A stretch of DNA of 64,000 nt from Sphingomonas sp. GTDB lineage: Bacteria > Pseudomonadota > Alphaproteobacteria > Sphingomonadales > Sphingomonadaceae. This document shows, in pieces, positions 26,779-35,313 of the stretch (the first letter of the stretch is position 1; every line of letters begins with the position of its first letter). A program made the translations under genes and the position numbers. Location: NCBI RefSeq assembly GCF_019749955.1, contig NZ_JAIEPC010000009.1:1-64000 (forward strand). The letters run 5' to 3'. The notes under the pieces were generated by a model, which was not told the origin of the DNA, ran no database searches, and was given only the letters and a program-made list of their open reading frames with translations.

Positions 26779-27234
26779 TTAGCTGACGTTCGTTCCCGGA
26801 TCGGCGCAAGGCGGTGGCTTCGTTGGACGAAGGTTTGCGACCGTTGCCCTGATAATGACGCGAGCTGGAGCGTCGCTGTCGTCTTCTGTGACTCCGACAA
26901 TATCACCACGAAAGAACTTCATACCGTACAGCGTTTTCCCGACACGCATGCGCTCCATTCCAGCGAGCACTTCTTCGTTAACTTCGATCCAAAAGGGTGA
27001 TCCGACGCAGTCTTGGCTTTGAAGCGTGAGAGGTCCGTCCGGCGAGTAAGCGATCAGGCCTTTCGACGCTGTCACCTTGGATCGTGGCGGCAGGCGGAGC
27101 GAACGACTGTCAAACGTCGAGGCAAGCACCACCGCTTTCGGCGGCTTGGACAAATTTGAGGCGGTATCTGGCGGGCCCGAAGAGCATCCGTGAATGATCA
27201 TGCCGCAAAGGCACAGGGCAAGTATTGCGCGCAT
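26779..27234 (-). CDS. putative lipoprotein, unknown function
   Basis: 151 residues from ATG 27234. The N-terminus is a short hydrophobic stretch with a possible lipobox (IIHGCSSG), suggesting attachment to a membrane. The rest has a beta-rich pattern (ASKGLIAYSPDGPLTLQS, RMRVGKTLYGMKFFRGDIVG). No domain recognised. A different N-terminus from 27270 would extend into a less plausible sequence. Confidence 0.55.
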   Translation of the reverse strand: MRAILALCLCGMIIHGCSSGPPDTASNLSKPPKAVVLASTFDSRSLRLPPRSKVTASKGLIAYSPDGPLTLQSQDCVGSPFWIEVNEEVLAGMERMRVGKTLYGMKFFRGDIVGVTEDDSDAPARVIIRATVANLRPTKPPPCADPGTNVS

Positions 27235-27288
27235 GGCCAAGCTTATTACAGCAACGCCGAACTGCAGCAATTGGCGGAAAGTAGCCGT

Positions 27289-27726
27289 TCAGCATGACAC
27301 GATGTTTAGGTAATCCGGCTCGGCATCGGCAATCTGCTGGATCATCCTGTCCCGCGTGACAAGCCCGAGTTTACGCACGCGCGCCGTAGCCATCAAGAAG
27401 CAGTCGCCGGGGTCGCGATGCCTCGTCGCGATCACCACCGCCGCCGCCTCGCACGCAATCCGTTGGTTGATCGCGATCACCTTTGCCTCGGTGACGGCAA
27501 CCGCCTGCCGAAACCAGCGCGCGGGCGATTCGTCGCCCAGATGCGGACGGCCGGCGACCCGGTTCTTCTGCGTCGCAATCGACAATTCCCACGCGGTGAT
27601 GGGCGACACGAACAGCGTCCCCGCCGCCTGATTCTCGCCGATTGCAACGAGCGCCTCTTCGGTAAGCACGTCTTCGCCGCTGACGAGCCAAAACAGCGCG
27701 TGCGTATCGAGCAGGATGCCTCGCAA
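27289..27726 (-). CDS. vapC: PIN-domain ribonuclease toxin (VapC family)
   Basis: 145 residues. PIN motifs are intact: LLDTHALFWLV (first Asp), AWELSIA (Glu), and RHRDPGDCFLMATA (Asp pair), as in the VapC/PIN_Sll0205 type. These toxins cleave RNA using Mg2+. The start is a TTG at 27726, two bases after the stop of the small upstream gene, so translation is likely coupled. No better ATG exists in frame. Confidence 0.85.
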   Translation of the reverse strand: MRGILLDTHALFWLVSGEDVLTEEALVAIGENQAAGTLFVSPITAWELSIATQKNRVAGRPHLGDESPARWFRQAVAVTEAKVIAINQRIACEAAAVVIATRHRDPGDCFLMATARVRKLGLVTRDRMIQQIADAEPDYLNIVSC

Positions 27727-27728
27727 GG

Positions 27729-27890
27729 CTAGCGCTTGGTCGGGCCAGCGAAAATCGGCTTGGTGAGATCGACCTTCTTGCTGATCGTCAGCTTGCCCCT
27801 AAGCGCGCCAGCACCCTTCACGGTTACCAGCCGACCGGACTTGGAGTCCCGTACGGTGGTGGTCGTTGTCGTGGGTGCGCTGCTTGCCAT
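27729..27890 (-). CDS. small VapB-like antitoxin
   Basis: 53 residues from ATG 27890, directly upstream of the VapC toxin and separated by two bases. The sequence is basic and Thr/Lys rich with a compact core (RLVTVKGAGALRGKLTIS), fitting a very small antitoxin with an AbrB/SpoVT-like N-terminus or a PIN-partner peptide. Supported mainly by its position; no family is certain from reading alone. Confidence 0.6.
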   Translation of the reverse strand: MASSAPTTTTTTVRDSKSGRLVTVKGAGALRGKLTISKKVDLTKPIFAGPTKR

Positions 27891-27952
27891 CACCGCAATA
27901 TAGCAAATTGGACCAGTCGCTTCCAGCCTCGGGTGACATCATGTCCCCCCTC

Positions 27953-28058
27953 GTAACCCCGGCCTTGTGCCGGGGCCTACCGGGCGTCAGGCGATGCACT
28001 TTCCGCTCAAGCCGCTTCGCTTGCGGCACCGTGGGCCCCGGCACAGGGCCGGGGTGAC
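27953..28058. repeat. REP-like imperfect inverted repeat
   Basis: Two 25-base arms, 27953-27977 and 28034-28058, match as inverted copies with two differences (GTAACCCCGGCCTTGTGCC against GTCACCCCGGCCCTGTGCC) over a 56-base spacer. GC-rich elements of this form are widespread between genes in sphingomonads and caulobacters. Confidence 0.7.
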
Positions 28059-28086
28059 GGTTAGGGTGTGGAGGGCTTAGCCGCCC

Positions 28087-28866
28087 CTATTCCGCATAGC
28101 CCGGATTATGCCGGTCCAGCTTCCGCAGCAGCGCGGGCCAGGCCAGCCCTTGCGCGAGCATTGCCATCCCGGCGCCGCTCGATTGTTCCTCGACCTTGCC
28201 CTCAACCCCCTGTGGCGGGTTGTGGAGGCCGTTCCGCCCCGCTGCCAGCATATGCACCTGCGCTTCGCACGCGCGTTCGAGGAAATAGAGGCGCAGGAAC
28301 GCCTGCGCCACCGTCGCGCCCACTGCCAAGGTGCCGTGGTTGCGGAGGATCATCGTGTTCTTCTCGCCGAGATCCTCGACCAGCCGCTCGCGCTCCTCGA
28401 GCTCGGTCGCGATGCCTTCATATTCGTGATAGGCGACATCGTGCCCGGCGATCATCGATGTCTGGGTGTGCGGCATCAACCCTTCGGCCATCGCCGACAC
28501 GGCCTGACCGTAAGGCGTATGCAGGTGCATCACCGACGCCGCATCCTCGCGCGCCATGTGGATCGCCGAATGGATCACGAAGCCCGCACGGTTGACCGGG
28601 GCGGGCGTGTCATCGACCTTGTTGCCGTCGACATCGATCTTGACCAGCGCCGATGCGGTCATTTCCTCGAACATGTGCGTATAGGGATTGATCAGGAAAT
28701 GATGCTCGGGCCCCGGCACCCGCGCCGACAGATGCGTGAAGATCAGGTCGTCCCAGCCGTACATCGCGACCAGCCGGTAGGCGGCGGCAAGGTCGACGCG
28801 CGCTTGCCATTCTTCGGGCGAGCAGCGGTCACGGAGTGTTTCGGCGGGCTTGAGCGCAGTGGCCAT
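28087..28866 (-). CDS. class II aldolase/adducin family protein
   Basis: 259 residues. The metal-binding set is present: the first two histidines in VMHLHTPYGQAVS and the third in MILRNHGTLAVG, with a YHEYEGIA stretch between. The fold is that of L-fuculose-phosphate aldolase relatives; this subgroup is often annotated as a hydroxyacid decarboxylase or aldolase of unproven substrate. The CoA ester lyase gene lies upstream in the same direction, 12 bases away, so they likely form one operon of organic-acid breakdown. Confidence 0.88.
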   Translation of the reverse strand: MATALKPAETLRDRCSPEEWQARVDLAAAYRLVAMYGWDDLIFTHLSARVPGPEHHFLINPYTHMFEEMTASALVKIDVDGNKVDDTPAPVNRAGFVIHSAIHMAREDAASVMHLHTPYGQAVSAMAEGLMPHTQTSMIAGHDVAYHEYEGIATELEERERLVEDLGEKNTMILRNHGTLAVGATVAQAFLRLYFLERACEAQVHMLAAGRNGLHNPPQGVEGKVEEQSSGAGMAMLAQGLAWPALLRKLDRHNPGYAE

Positions 28867-28877
28867 CGGGGCTTCTC

Positions 28878-29741
28878 CTAATCGTCTTTGTGCGCAGCAT
28901 AGGCCGAATTGGCGGCGGCGAAAAGCGCGAGCGTACGCTGCGCTTCGGCGAGGTGGAGCCGCTCGACCATCCGCCCGTCGAGCCGGATCGCGCCCTTGCC
29001 TGCATGTTCGAGGAGGTCGAATGCGGCGACGATCGCGCCGGCGCGGGCGACTTGGTCCGCGCTCGGCGTGAAAACGCTGTTGCAGGCGATGATCTGCGCG
29101 GGGTGAATGAGGGTCTTGCCGTCGAAGCCCAGATCGCGCCCTTGCTCGGCCTCGGCGAGAAAGGCTTCGACATCGCTGAAATCATTGCGCACGCCGTCGA
29201 GCACGGTCAGCCCGCTCGCCCGTGCGGCGGCGACCGCGAGGGTCAGCACCGGCAGCAACGGCGCCCTGCCTGCGCAGCGCATCTCCAGCGCAAGGTCGTT
29301 GGTGCCGATCACGAACGCGCCACCCTCGCCCACCGCATCGGCAATCGGCTGGAGGTTCGCGACCGCGCGCGCGCTTTCGATCATCACCCAGAGCTTCTGC
29401 CCGCCCAGCCGCTCGCGGTAGCGCGCCACGTCGGCGGCGGTCGCGATTTTGGGGACGAGCACGGCGTCGACATCCATATCGGCGACAGCGGCCAGATCAC
29501 CCTCACCCCACGCCGTATCGAGGCCATTCACCCGCAGCACGGTCAGCCGCTCGCCGAACCCGCCGGTATCGAACGCGACCACCGCCGCCGCCCGCGCTTC
29601 GGCCTTGGCTTCGGGCGCGACCGCGTCTTCGAGGTCGAGGATCACCGCGTCGCACGGCAGCCCGCGCGCCTTCTCGATCGCGCGCGGGTTCGAGGCGGGC
29701 AGGTACAGCGCCGAGCGGCAGGGGCGAATGGGCTGAGTCAT
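28878..29741 (-). CDS. CoA ester lyase (citrate lyase beta / HpcH-HpaI family)
   Basis: 287 residues from ATG 29741, with AAGGTGG upstream. Family features: RSALYLPASNPRAIEKARGL, CDAVILDLEDAVAPEAK (Glu/Asp metal ligands), VLRVNGLDT, and MIESARAVANLQPIADA. This group includes (3S)-malyl-CoA and citramalyl-CoA lyases. The neighbouring aldolase and acyl-CoA genes support an acyl-CoA breakdown role. Confidence 0.88.
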   Translation of the reverse strand: MTQPIRPCRSALYLPASNPRAIEKARGLPCDAVILDLEDAVAPEAKAEARAAAVVAFDTGGFGERLTVLRVNGLDTAWGEGDLAAVADMDVDAVLVPKIATAADVARYRERLGGQKLWVMIESARAVANLQPIADAVGEGGAFVIGTNDLALEMRCAGRAPLLPVLTLAVAAARASGLTVLDGVRNDFSDVEAFLAEAEQGRDLGFDGKTLIHPAQIIACNSVFTPSADQVARAGAIVAAFDLLEHAGKGAIRLDGRMVERLHLAEAQRTLALFAAANSAYAAHKDD

Positions 29742-29820
29742 GACCACCTTCTAAAGGACAGGGCTGGACAAATCACGCGGTTGCGCGGAATCGGGTTTCG
29801 ACCATTCAGGAGCACATCAC

Positions 29821-31005
29821 ATGTCCGGCATGAGCAGGTTCGACTGGGCCGATCCCTTCTTCATCGACGATCAGCTCGATGACGAGGAACGCGCCGTCCG
29901 CGATACCGCGGCTGCCTATGCGCAGGACAAGCTGGCGCCGCGCATCATCGATGCGTTCCAGCACGAAACCACCGATCCCGATATCTTTCGCGAAATGGGC
30001 GCGCTTGGGCTGCTTGGGCCAACGATCCCGGCGGAATATGGCGGCGTCGGTGCATCCTATGTCGCCTACGGTCTTGTCGCCCGCGAGGTAGAGCGGATCG
30101 ACTCGGGGTACCGCTCGATGATGAGCGTGCAGTCGAGCCTCGTGATGTTCCCGATCTACGAGTACGGCTCCGAGGAACAGCGTCACAAGTATCTGCCCAA
30201 GCTCGCGAGCGGCGAATGGATTGGCTGTTTCGGCCTGACCGAGCCCGATGCGGGTTCGGACCCCGGCGGCATGCTGACCAAGGCCGAAAAGATCGACGGC
30301 GGATACCGGATTTCGGGCGCGAAGACCTGGATTTCCAATTCACCGATCGCCGATGTTTTCGTTGTCTGGGCGAAGAGCGACGCGCATGGCGGCGGCATTC
30401 GTGGCTTCATTCTCGAAAAGGGCATGAAGGGCCTCGCCACGCCCAAGATCAAAGGCAAGCTGAGCCTGCGGGCGTCGATCACCGGCATGATCCAGATGGA
30501 CGGCGTCGAAGTTGGCGAGGACGCATTGCTGCCCAATGTGCAGGGGCTGAAGGGGCCGTTCGGCTGCCTCAACCGCGCGCGTTACGGCATTTCATGGGGC
30601 GCGATGGGCGCCGCCGAATTCTGCTACCACGCTGCGCGGCAGTATGGCCTCGACCGCAAGCAGTTCGGGCGGCCGCTGGCGGCGACGCAGCTTTACCAGA
30701 AGAAGCTCGCCGACATGGTGAGCGAAATCGCGCTGGGCTTGCAAGCCAGCTTGCGGGTCGGGCGGCTGATGGACGCGCATAAATTCGCGCCCGAGATGAT
30801 CTCGATCGTCAAGCGCAACAATGTCGGCAAGGCGCTCGACATCGCGCGGGCGTCGCGAGACATGCATGGCGGCAATGGCATTTCGGGCGAATATCAGGTG
30901 ATGCGCCACCTGATGAACCTGGAGACCGTCAACACCTATGAAGGCGCGCATGACGTCCATGCGCTGATCCTCGGCCGGGCGATTACCGGGATTGCGGCGT
31001 TCTGA
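29821..31005 (+). CDS. acyl-CoA dehydrogenase, glutaryl-CoA dehydrogenase type
   Basis: 394 residues. ACAD features: [35 protein letters not shown] (FAD contact), [31 protein letters not shown] (characteristic of the glutaryl-CoA branch), and the catalytic Glu in [15 protein letters not shown]. It oxidises and decarboxylates glutaryl-CoA to crotonyl-CoA in lysine/tryptophan/benzoate pathways. A GNAT and a CoA-transferase follow with overlapping ends. Confidence 0.9.
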   Translation: MSGMSRFDWADPFFIDDQLDDEERAVRDTAAAYAQDKLAPRIIDAFQHETTDPDIFREMGALGLLGPTIPAEYGGVGASYVAYGLVAREVERIDSGYRSMMSVQSSLVMFPIYEYGSEEQRHKYLPKLASGEWIGCFGLTEPDAGSDPGGMLTKAEKIDGGYRISGAKTWISNSPIADVFVVWAKSDAHGGGIRGFILEKGMKGLATPKIKGKLSLRASITGMIQMDGVEVGEDALLPNVQGLKGPFGCLNRARYGISWGAMGAAEFCYHAARQYGLDRKQFGRPLAATQLYQKKLADMVSEIALGLQASLRVGRLMDAHKFAPEMISIVKRNNVGKALDIARASRDMHGGNGISGEYQVMRHLMNLETVNTYEGAHDVHALILGRAITGIAAF

Positions 31006-31544
31006 TGCTTGAGACGACGGAATTCGATGCGCAGCCGACGCTCGTCGGTGCGACCGTCACGCTGTCGCCGCTGCGGGACGAGGATTGGGACGCGCTGTTC
31101 GCGGTCGCATCTGATCGGCTGATCTGGGAAGTCCACCCGGCGCATGATCGCTGGCAGGAGCCGGTGTTCCGCCGCTTCTTCGCCAATGCGATGGGATCGG
31201 GCGGCGGGCTGATCATCCGCGACAACGCCAGCGGCGCGGTGATCGGGTCGAGCCGCTATGATCGCACCCGCGTCGAACCCGGCGAAGTCGAGATCGGCTG
31301 GACGTTCCTCGCGCGCGCTTATTGGGGCGGCACCACCAATCGCGAGGTCAAGGCGCTGATGATCGGCCACGCGCTGCGCTGGTTCGACGCGGTGGTGTTC
31401 TACGTCGGCGCGGAGAACGTCCGCTCGCGCCGGGCGATGGAGAAGATCGGCGGCACATTGCTGCCGGATCGCACGATCGACTTCGACATGGCAGGCGTGC
31501 CGACCAGCCACGTCGTCTACGCGATCCGCCAGCCGCTCGCATGA
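31005..31544 (+). CDS. GNAT family acetyltransferase
   Basis: 179 residues. RimJ/RimL-type GNAT: LSPLRDEDWDALFAVASD, EIGWTFLARAYWGGTTN, and an AENVRSRRAMEKIGG acetyl-CoA segment. Start ATG overlaps the dehydrogenase stop by one base (TGATG). Acceptor unknown. Confidence 0.83.
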   Translation: MLETTEFDAQPTLVGATVTLSPLRDEDWDALFAVASDRLIWEVHPAHDRWQEPVFRRFFANAMGSGGGLIIRDNASGAVIGSSRYDRTRVEPGEVEIGWTFLARAYWGGTTNREVKALMIGHALRWFDAVVFYVGAENVRSRRAMEKIGGTLLPDRTIDFDMAGVPTSHVVYAIRQPLA

Positions 31545-32662
31545 CGGCGCGGCCGCTCTCCGGCATCAAGGTGGTCGAGCTGGCGCGCATCCTCGCGGGG
31601 CCGTGGTGCGGGCAATTGCTCGCCGATCTGGGCGCCGAGGTGATCAAGGTCGAGCGCCCCGGCGCGGGCGACGACACCCGCCACTGGGGCCCGCCGTTCA
31701 TGATCGGACCCGACGGCGCCAATCTCGACGCCGCCTATTACCACTCGACCAATCGCGGCAAGACCTCGGTCGCAATCGACATCGCCACGCCCGAGGGACA
31801 AGCGCAGGTCCGCGCGTTGATCGCGGGTGCCGATGTCGTGATCGAGAATTACAAGGTCGGCGGGCTGGCGAAGTACGGCCTCGACCATGCGAGCCTCAGC
31901 GCCGCCTATCCTCGGCTGATCACCTGCTCGATCACCGGATTCGGCCAGACCGGCCCCTATGCCCACCGCGCGGGCTATGACTTCATCATCCAGGGCATGG
32001 GCGGCATCATGTCGATGACCGGCGAGCCCGATGGCGCGCCGCAGAAGTCCGGGATCGCCTATGCGGATATCTTCACCGGCGTCTATTCGGCAGTGGCGAT
32101 CCTCGCCGCGCTGCGCCAGCGTGATGCCACGGGACAGGGCGCACATATCGACATGGCGCTGCTCGACACCCAGGTGGCGGTGCTGGCGAACCAGGCGCTC
32201 AACTGGATGGCATCGGGCGTGGTGCCGCATCGGATGGGCAATGGCCACGCCAATCTCGCGCCTTACCAGTCGTTCGTCTGCGCCGATGGCAATTTGATCA
32301 TCGCGGTGGGCAACGACGGGCAGTTCCGCAAGCTGTGCGCGGTGCTGAAGCTCCCCCTCGCCGACGATCCGCGCTTTGCGACCAACCCTGAGCGCGTCCG
32401 CAACCGCGCTGCGCTGATTGCCGCACTGACCGCCGTTATCGTCACCTGGGCCAAGGCCGATCTTTACGAAGCGCTCGAAGCCGCTGGCGTCCCCGCCGGG
32501 CCGATCAACCGCGTCGATGAAGTCTTTGCCGACCCGCAAGTCATCGCACGCGGGATGCAGATCGCGCGCGACAGCATCCCCGGCGTCGCCAGCCCGATCG
32601 TCATCGACGGCCACCGCATGGTCTCCGCCACTGCCAGCCCGCCCCGCCCCGAGCCCGCATGA
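31541..32662 (+). CDS. CaiB/BaiF CoA-transferase family protein
   Basis: 373 residues from ATG 31541, overlapping the GNAT stop. Class III CoA-transferase motifs: VVELARILAGPWCGQLLADLG, STNRGKTSVAIDI, SITGFGQTGPYAHRAGYDF with the region around the catalytic Asp, and GGIMSMTGEPDGAP. Adjacent to a glutaryl-CoA-type dehydrogenase, it most likely forms glutaryl-CoA or a related dicarboxyl-CoA (inference from context). Confidence 0.9.
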   Translation: MTARPLSGIKVVELARILAGPWCGQLLADLGAEVIKVERPGAGDDTRHWGPPFMIGPDGANLDAAYYHSTNRGKTSVAIDIATPEGQAQVRALIAGADVVIENYKVGGLAKYGLDHASLSAAYPRLITCSITGFGQTGPYAHRAGYDFIIQGMGGIMSMTGEPDGAPQKSGIAYADIFTGVYSAVAILAALRQRDATGQGAHIDMALLDTQVAVLANQALNWMASGVVPHRMGNGHANLAPYQSFVCADGNLIIAVGNDGQFRKLCAVLKLPLADDPRFATNPERVRNRAALIAALTAVIVTWAKADLYEALEAAGVPAGPINRVDEVFADPQVIARGMQIARDSIPGVASPIVIDGHRMVSATASPPRPEPA

Positions 32663-33201
32663 CCAAGTTCACCGTCAACAACCAGCCGATCGACTATCGG
32701 ATGGACCCCAAAACGCCGCTGCTGTGGGCTTTACGCGATGCGTCGAACCTGACCGGCACCAAATTTGGCTGCGGCACCGGGCACTGCGGCGCCTGCACGG
32801 TCGATGTCGATGGCAATGCCGTGCGGTCGTGCCAGGTCGCGATCGGCAGTCTGGAAGGCACCTTCGTCACGACGATCGAAGGGCTGTCGCGCGAACGCGA
32901 ACATCCGGTGCAGCAGGCGTGGATCGCCAAGAACGTGCCGCAATGCGGCTTCTGCATTCCGGGCATGATCATGGCCGCCGCCGTGCTGATCAAGAACAAC
33001 CGCAATCCGTCCGAAGAGGATATCGAAGCCGCGATCACCAATATCTGCCGCTGTGGCGTCTATCCGCGCGTGATCGAAGCGGTGCAGCTCGCCGCGCGCA
33101 TCCAGCGCGGTGACGAGACGGTCGCGGGTCCGCCGCGCCCCGGCATCGAGCCCGCCGATGCCGCGCGCATCGTCCCGGCGCTCACCCCGCCGAAGAATTA
33201 A
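32659..33201 (+). CDS. (2Fe-2S)-binding subunit of a xanthine dehydrogenase family oxidase
   Basis: 180 residues. Two 2Fe-2S clusters are encoded: the plant-ferredoxin type (FGCGTGHCGACTVDVDG, then SCQ) and the four-helix type (PQCGFCIPGMIMAA and NICRCGVYPRV). This is the small subunit of isoquinoline 1-oxidoreductase or similar molybdo-flavin enzymes. The usual large molybdopterin subunit does not follow; the next gene is unrelated. The protein may work with a distant subunit. It overlaps the CoA-transferase stop by four bases. Confidence 0.85.
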   Translation: MTKFTVNNQPIDYRMDPKTPLLWALRDASNLTGTKFGCGTGHCGACTVDVDGNAVRSCQVAIGSLEGTFVTTIEGLSREREHPVQQAWIAKNVPQCGFCIPGMIMAAAVLIKNNRNPSEEDIEAAITNICRCGVYPRVIEAVQLAARIQRGDETVAGPPRPGIEPADAARIVPALTPPKN

Positions 33202-33310
33202 GCTTTCAATAAGCTGTCACGCCAATTCAGAAACCGCTCATCGCGTGAAGCGCAAAAGCACGTCATCGTCGCCACCGGCCTTTCGGATCGACGCGTGTTT
33301 GGAGGACATG

Positions 33311-34510
33311 ATGCGTAAGTCGTTTTTTGTCGGTCTGCTGGCTGCGGTGGCGTTGATCCCTGGTGCGGCGCTTGCGCAGGAAGAGGGCGATCGCTTCGAG
33401 CCCGTGCAGCGCCTGCTCAATGAAGGCGGCCCGCGCTTTCAGCCATCCGAGTCGCGCCCGCAGCGCGAATTCCGCGCGCCGCCGCAGTTCCAGCAGCCGC
33501 AAGCGCAGCCGCAGTTTCAACGGCCTGATCGTGGCTTCAACCAGCCGCAGCAGCCGCAATTCCAACGGCCCGACCGTGGCTTCAACCAGCCGCAGCAGCC
33601 GCAATTCCAGCGCCCCGATCGCGGCTTCAACCAACCGCAGCAGCCGCAGTTCCAACGGCCCGACCGTGGCTTCAACCAACCGCGCGCCGATGTGCCGCAG
33701 GTGACCATCGACCAGCGCCAGCAGCCGCCCACGCCGCCCGTGTTCCAGCAGCAGCCCCGGTTCCAGGGTCAGGTGCGCGGTGATCGCCCCGATTTCCGGG
33801 GTGACCGGCGCGACAACCCGCAGGATTTCCGCCAGAATCGCGGCACCTTCGGCGGCACCCCACCCGCGCCGCAATTCCGCGACCAGCGACCGGACTTCCG
33901 CGCGGACCGGCGTGATGATCGTCAGGACTTCCGCGCCGACCGCCGCGATGACCGGCAGGATTTCCGTCGCGATCAGCGCCCGGACTTCCGCGGCGACAAT
34001 CGGCCGGGGTTCCGCGACGATTTCCGCCGCGACTTCCGGGGCGATAATCGTCAGGGATTCCAGGGCGGTTTCCGTCAGGATTTCCGGAGTGACAACCGCC
34101 AGGGCTTCCGGGGAGACTTCCGCCAGGATTTCCGTGGCGCCTATCGCAACCAGCCCAATTATCGCGGCGACGGGCGCTTTGGTAATGGCTTTCGCGGTGC
34201 GTGGAACCGCGACTGGCGGCGCGACAATCGCTGGAACTGGCAGAGCTATCGCAGCTTCAACCGCGATATCTTCCGCCTGCCCCGCTATTACGCACCCTAT
34301 GGCTGGAGCTATGGCTATCGGCGGTTTTCGATCGGCTACACGCTGAACAGCATCCTGTTCGATCAGCGTTACTGGATCAGCGATCCCTATTATTACCGCT
34401 TGCCCGAAGCCTATTACCCCTATGAATGGGTGCGCTATTATGGCGATGCGCTGCTCGTCGATGTCGAGACGGGCGAAGTGGTCGATGTGGTTTACGGCAT
34501 CTTCTACTGA
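33311..34510 (+). CDS. RcnB family periplasmic protein with long repeat region
   Basis: 399 residues from ATG 33311 (GGAGG spaced seven bases away; the ATG at 33308 is too close). Signal peptide to about ALAQ. The centre is very low in complexity: four tandem copies of a 15-residue Gln/Pro unit (residues about 66-125) and then many RQDFRGD-type repeats rich in Arg, Asp, Phe and Gly. The C-terminal 70 residues match RcnB (YAPYGWSYGYRRFSIGYTL, ISDPYYYRLPEAY, LLVDVETGEVVDVVYGIFY). RcnB relatives are periplasmic and linked to nickel/cobalt balance. A terminator follows. Confidence 0.8.
   Translation: MRKSFFVGLLAAVALIPGAALAQEEGDRFEPVQRLLNEGGPRFQPSESRPQREFRAPPQFQQPQAQPQFQRPDRGFNQPQQPQFQRPDRGFNQPQQPQFQRPDRGFNQPQQPQFQRPDRGFNQPRADVPQVTIDQRQQPPTPPVFQQQPRFQGQVRGDRPDFRGDRRDNPQDFRQNRGTFGGTPPAPQFRDQRPDFRADRRDDRQDFRADRRDDRQDFRRDQRPDFRGDNRPGFRDDFRRDFRGDNRQGFQGGFRQDFRSDNRQGFRGDFRQDFRGAYRNQPNYRGDGRFGNGFRGAWNRDWRRDNRWNWQSYRSFNRDIFRLPRYYAPYGWSYGYRRFSIGYTLNSILFDQRYWISDPYYYRLPEAYYPYEWVRYYGDALLVDVETGEVVDVVYGIFY
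33506..33685 (+). repeat. four tandem 45-bp repeats in the RcnB-type gene
   Basis: Four in-frame 45-bp units encode QPQFQRPDRGFNQPQ, with only synonymous differences between copies apart from the last residues of the fourth. A likely site of copy-number change by slippage. Confidence 0.88.
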
Positions 34511-34529
34511 CGTCGTGATCTGAACGGAC

Positions 34530-34565
34530 AAGGCCCGGCGGCGCCCCCGCCGGGCCTTGCTTTTT
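34530..34565 (+). terminator. Rho-independent terminator after the RcnB-type gene
   Basis: A 12-bp perfect stem (AAGGCCCGGCGG at 34530-34541 with CCGCCGGGCCTT at 34547-34558), five-base loop, followed by a GCTTTTTG tract. It ends immediately before the start codon of the next gene. Confidence 0.9.
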
Positions 34566-34567
34566 GC

Positions 34568-35266
34568 ATGAGCAGCGGCAGAGTCGCCCGCGTGTTCAAT
34601 CGCTTCAAAAAATCGGGTCCGGCCTCGCCACTACGCGCCGGGATCGGCGCCTCGGTTGCCGCGACGCTGGCCGCCCACCCGCGCGCGACGCCGATTCGTG
34701 TCGAAGGCGTGCAAGCCTATCGCGTCGAGAATTTCCTCGATGCCGCCACTTGCGCGCGGCTGATCGCGCGGATCGATGCGGGGCGGCGACCCTCGACCTT
34801 GCTGAGCGATCACCCCGAGGAGAATTTCCGCACCAGCGAAAGCTGCGACCTCGAACGCTGGGCCGATGATATCCGCCCGGTCGACGAGGGCATTGCCGCG
34901 CTGCTCGGCCAGCCGCCCGAACAAGGCGAGACGATCCAGGGCCAGCGCTATGCCCCGGGTCAGCATTTCCGCGCGCACCATGATTATTTCTTCGAGACGC
35001 AATCCTATTGGCAAAAAGTGCGTGAGCAGGGCGGCCAGCGGACCTGGACCGCGATGGTCTATCTCAACGATGTCGAGGACGGCGGCGCAACCTGGTTCCC
35101 GCAGGCCGGTTTCCGCGTCGCGCCCAAACGCGGCCTGCTGCTCGCGTGGAACAATATGACGCTCGACGGCAGCCCGAACGCCCTGACGCTGCACGAAGGC
35201 ATGCCGGTGGTGCGCGGCGTCAAATACATCATCACCAAATGGTTTCGCGAGCGCAGTTGGCTGTAG
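34568..35266 (+). CDS. prolyl 4-hydroxylase-type 2OG-Fe(II) oxygenase
   Basis: 232 residues. The 2OG-Fe(II) triad is seen as HxD in FRAHHDYFFE, the distal His in ALTLHEGMPV and the 2OG-binding Lys in YIITKWF. MVYLNDVEDGGATWFPQAG is the P4H signature. It hydroxylates proline or another residue of a protein or peptide substrate. Its only in-frame ATG (34568) is two bases after the terminator T-tract with no Shine-Dalgarno; translation may start at a later GTG (34593) or be leaderless. Confidence 0.85.
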   Translation: MSSGRVARVFNRFKKSGPASPLRAGIGASVAATLAAHPRATPIRVEGVQAYRVENFLDAATCARLIARIDAGRRPSTLLSDHPEENFRTSESCDLERWADDIRPVDEGIAALLGQPPEQGETIQGQRYAPGQHFRAHHDYFFETQSYWQKVREQGGQRTWTAMVYLNDVEDGGATWFPQAGFRVAPKRGLLLAWNNMTLDGSPNALTLHEGMPVVRGVKYIITKWFRERSWL

Positions 35267-35313
35267 CGCGCGCCCGCGCTAATCTTCTGCCGGGTTCGAA
35301 AATGGGGGTCATC

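Noticed and set aside
33263-34531. 422-codon minus-strand frame opposite the RcnB-type gene
   Set aside because: Repeats mirror those of the real gene in antisense; no start signal and no family features.
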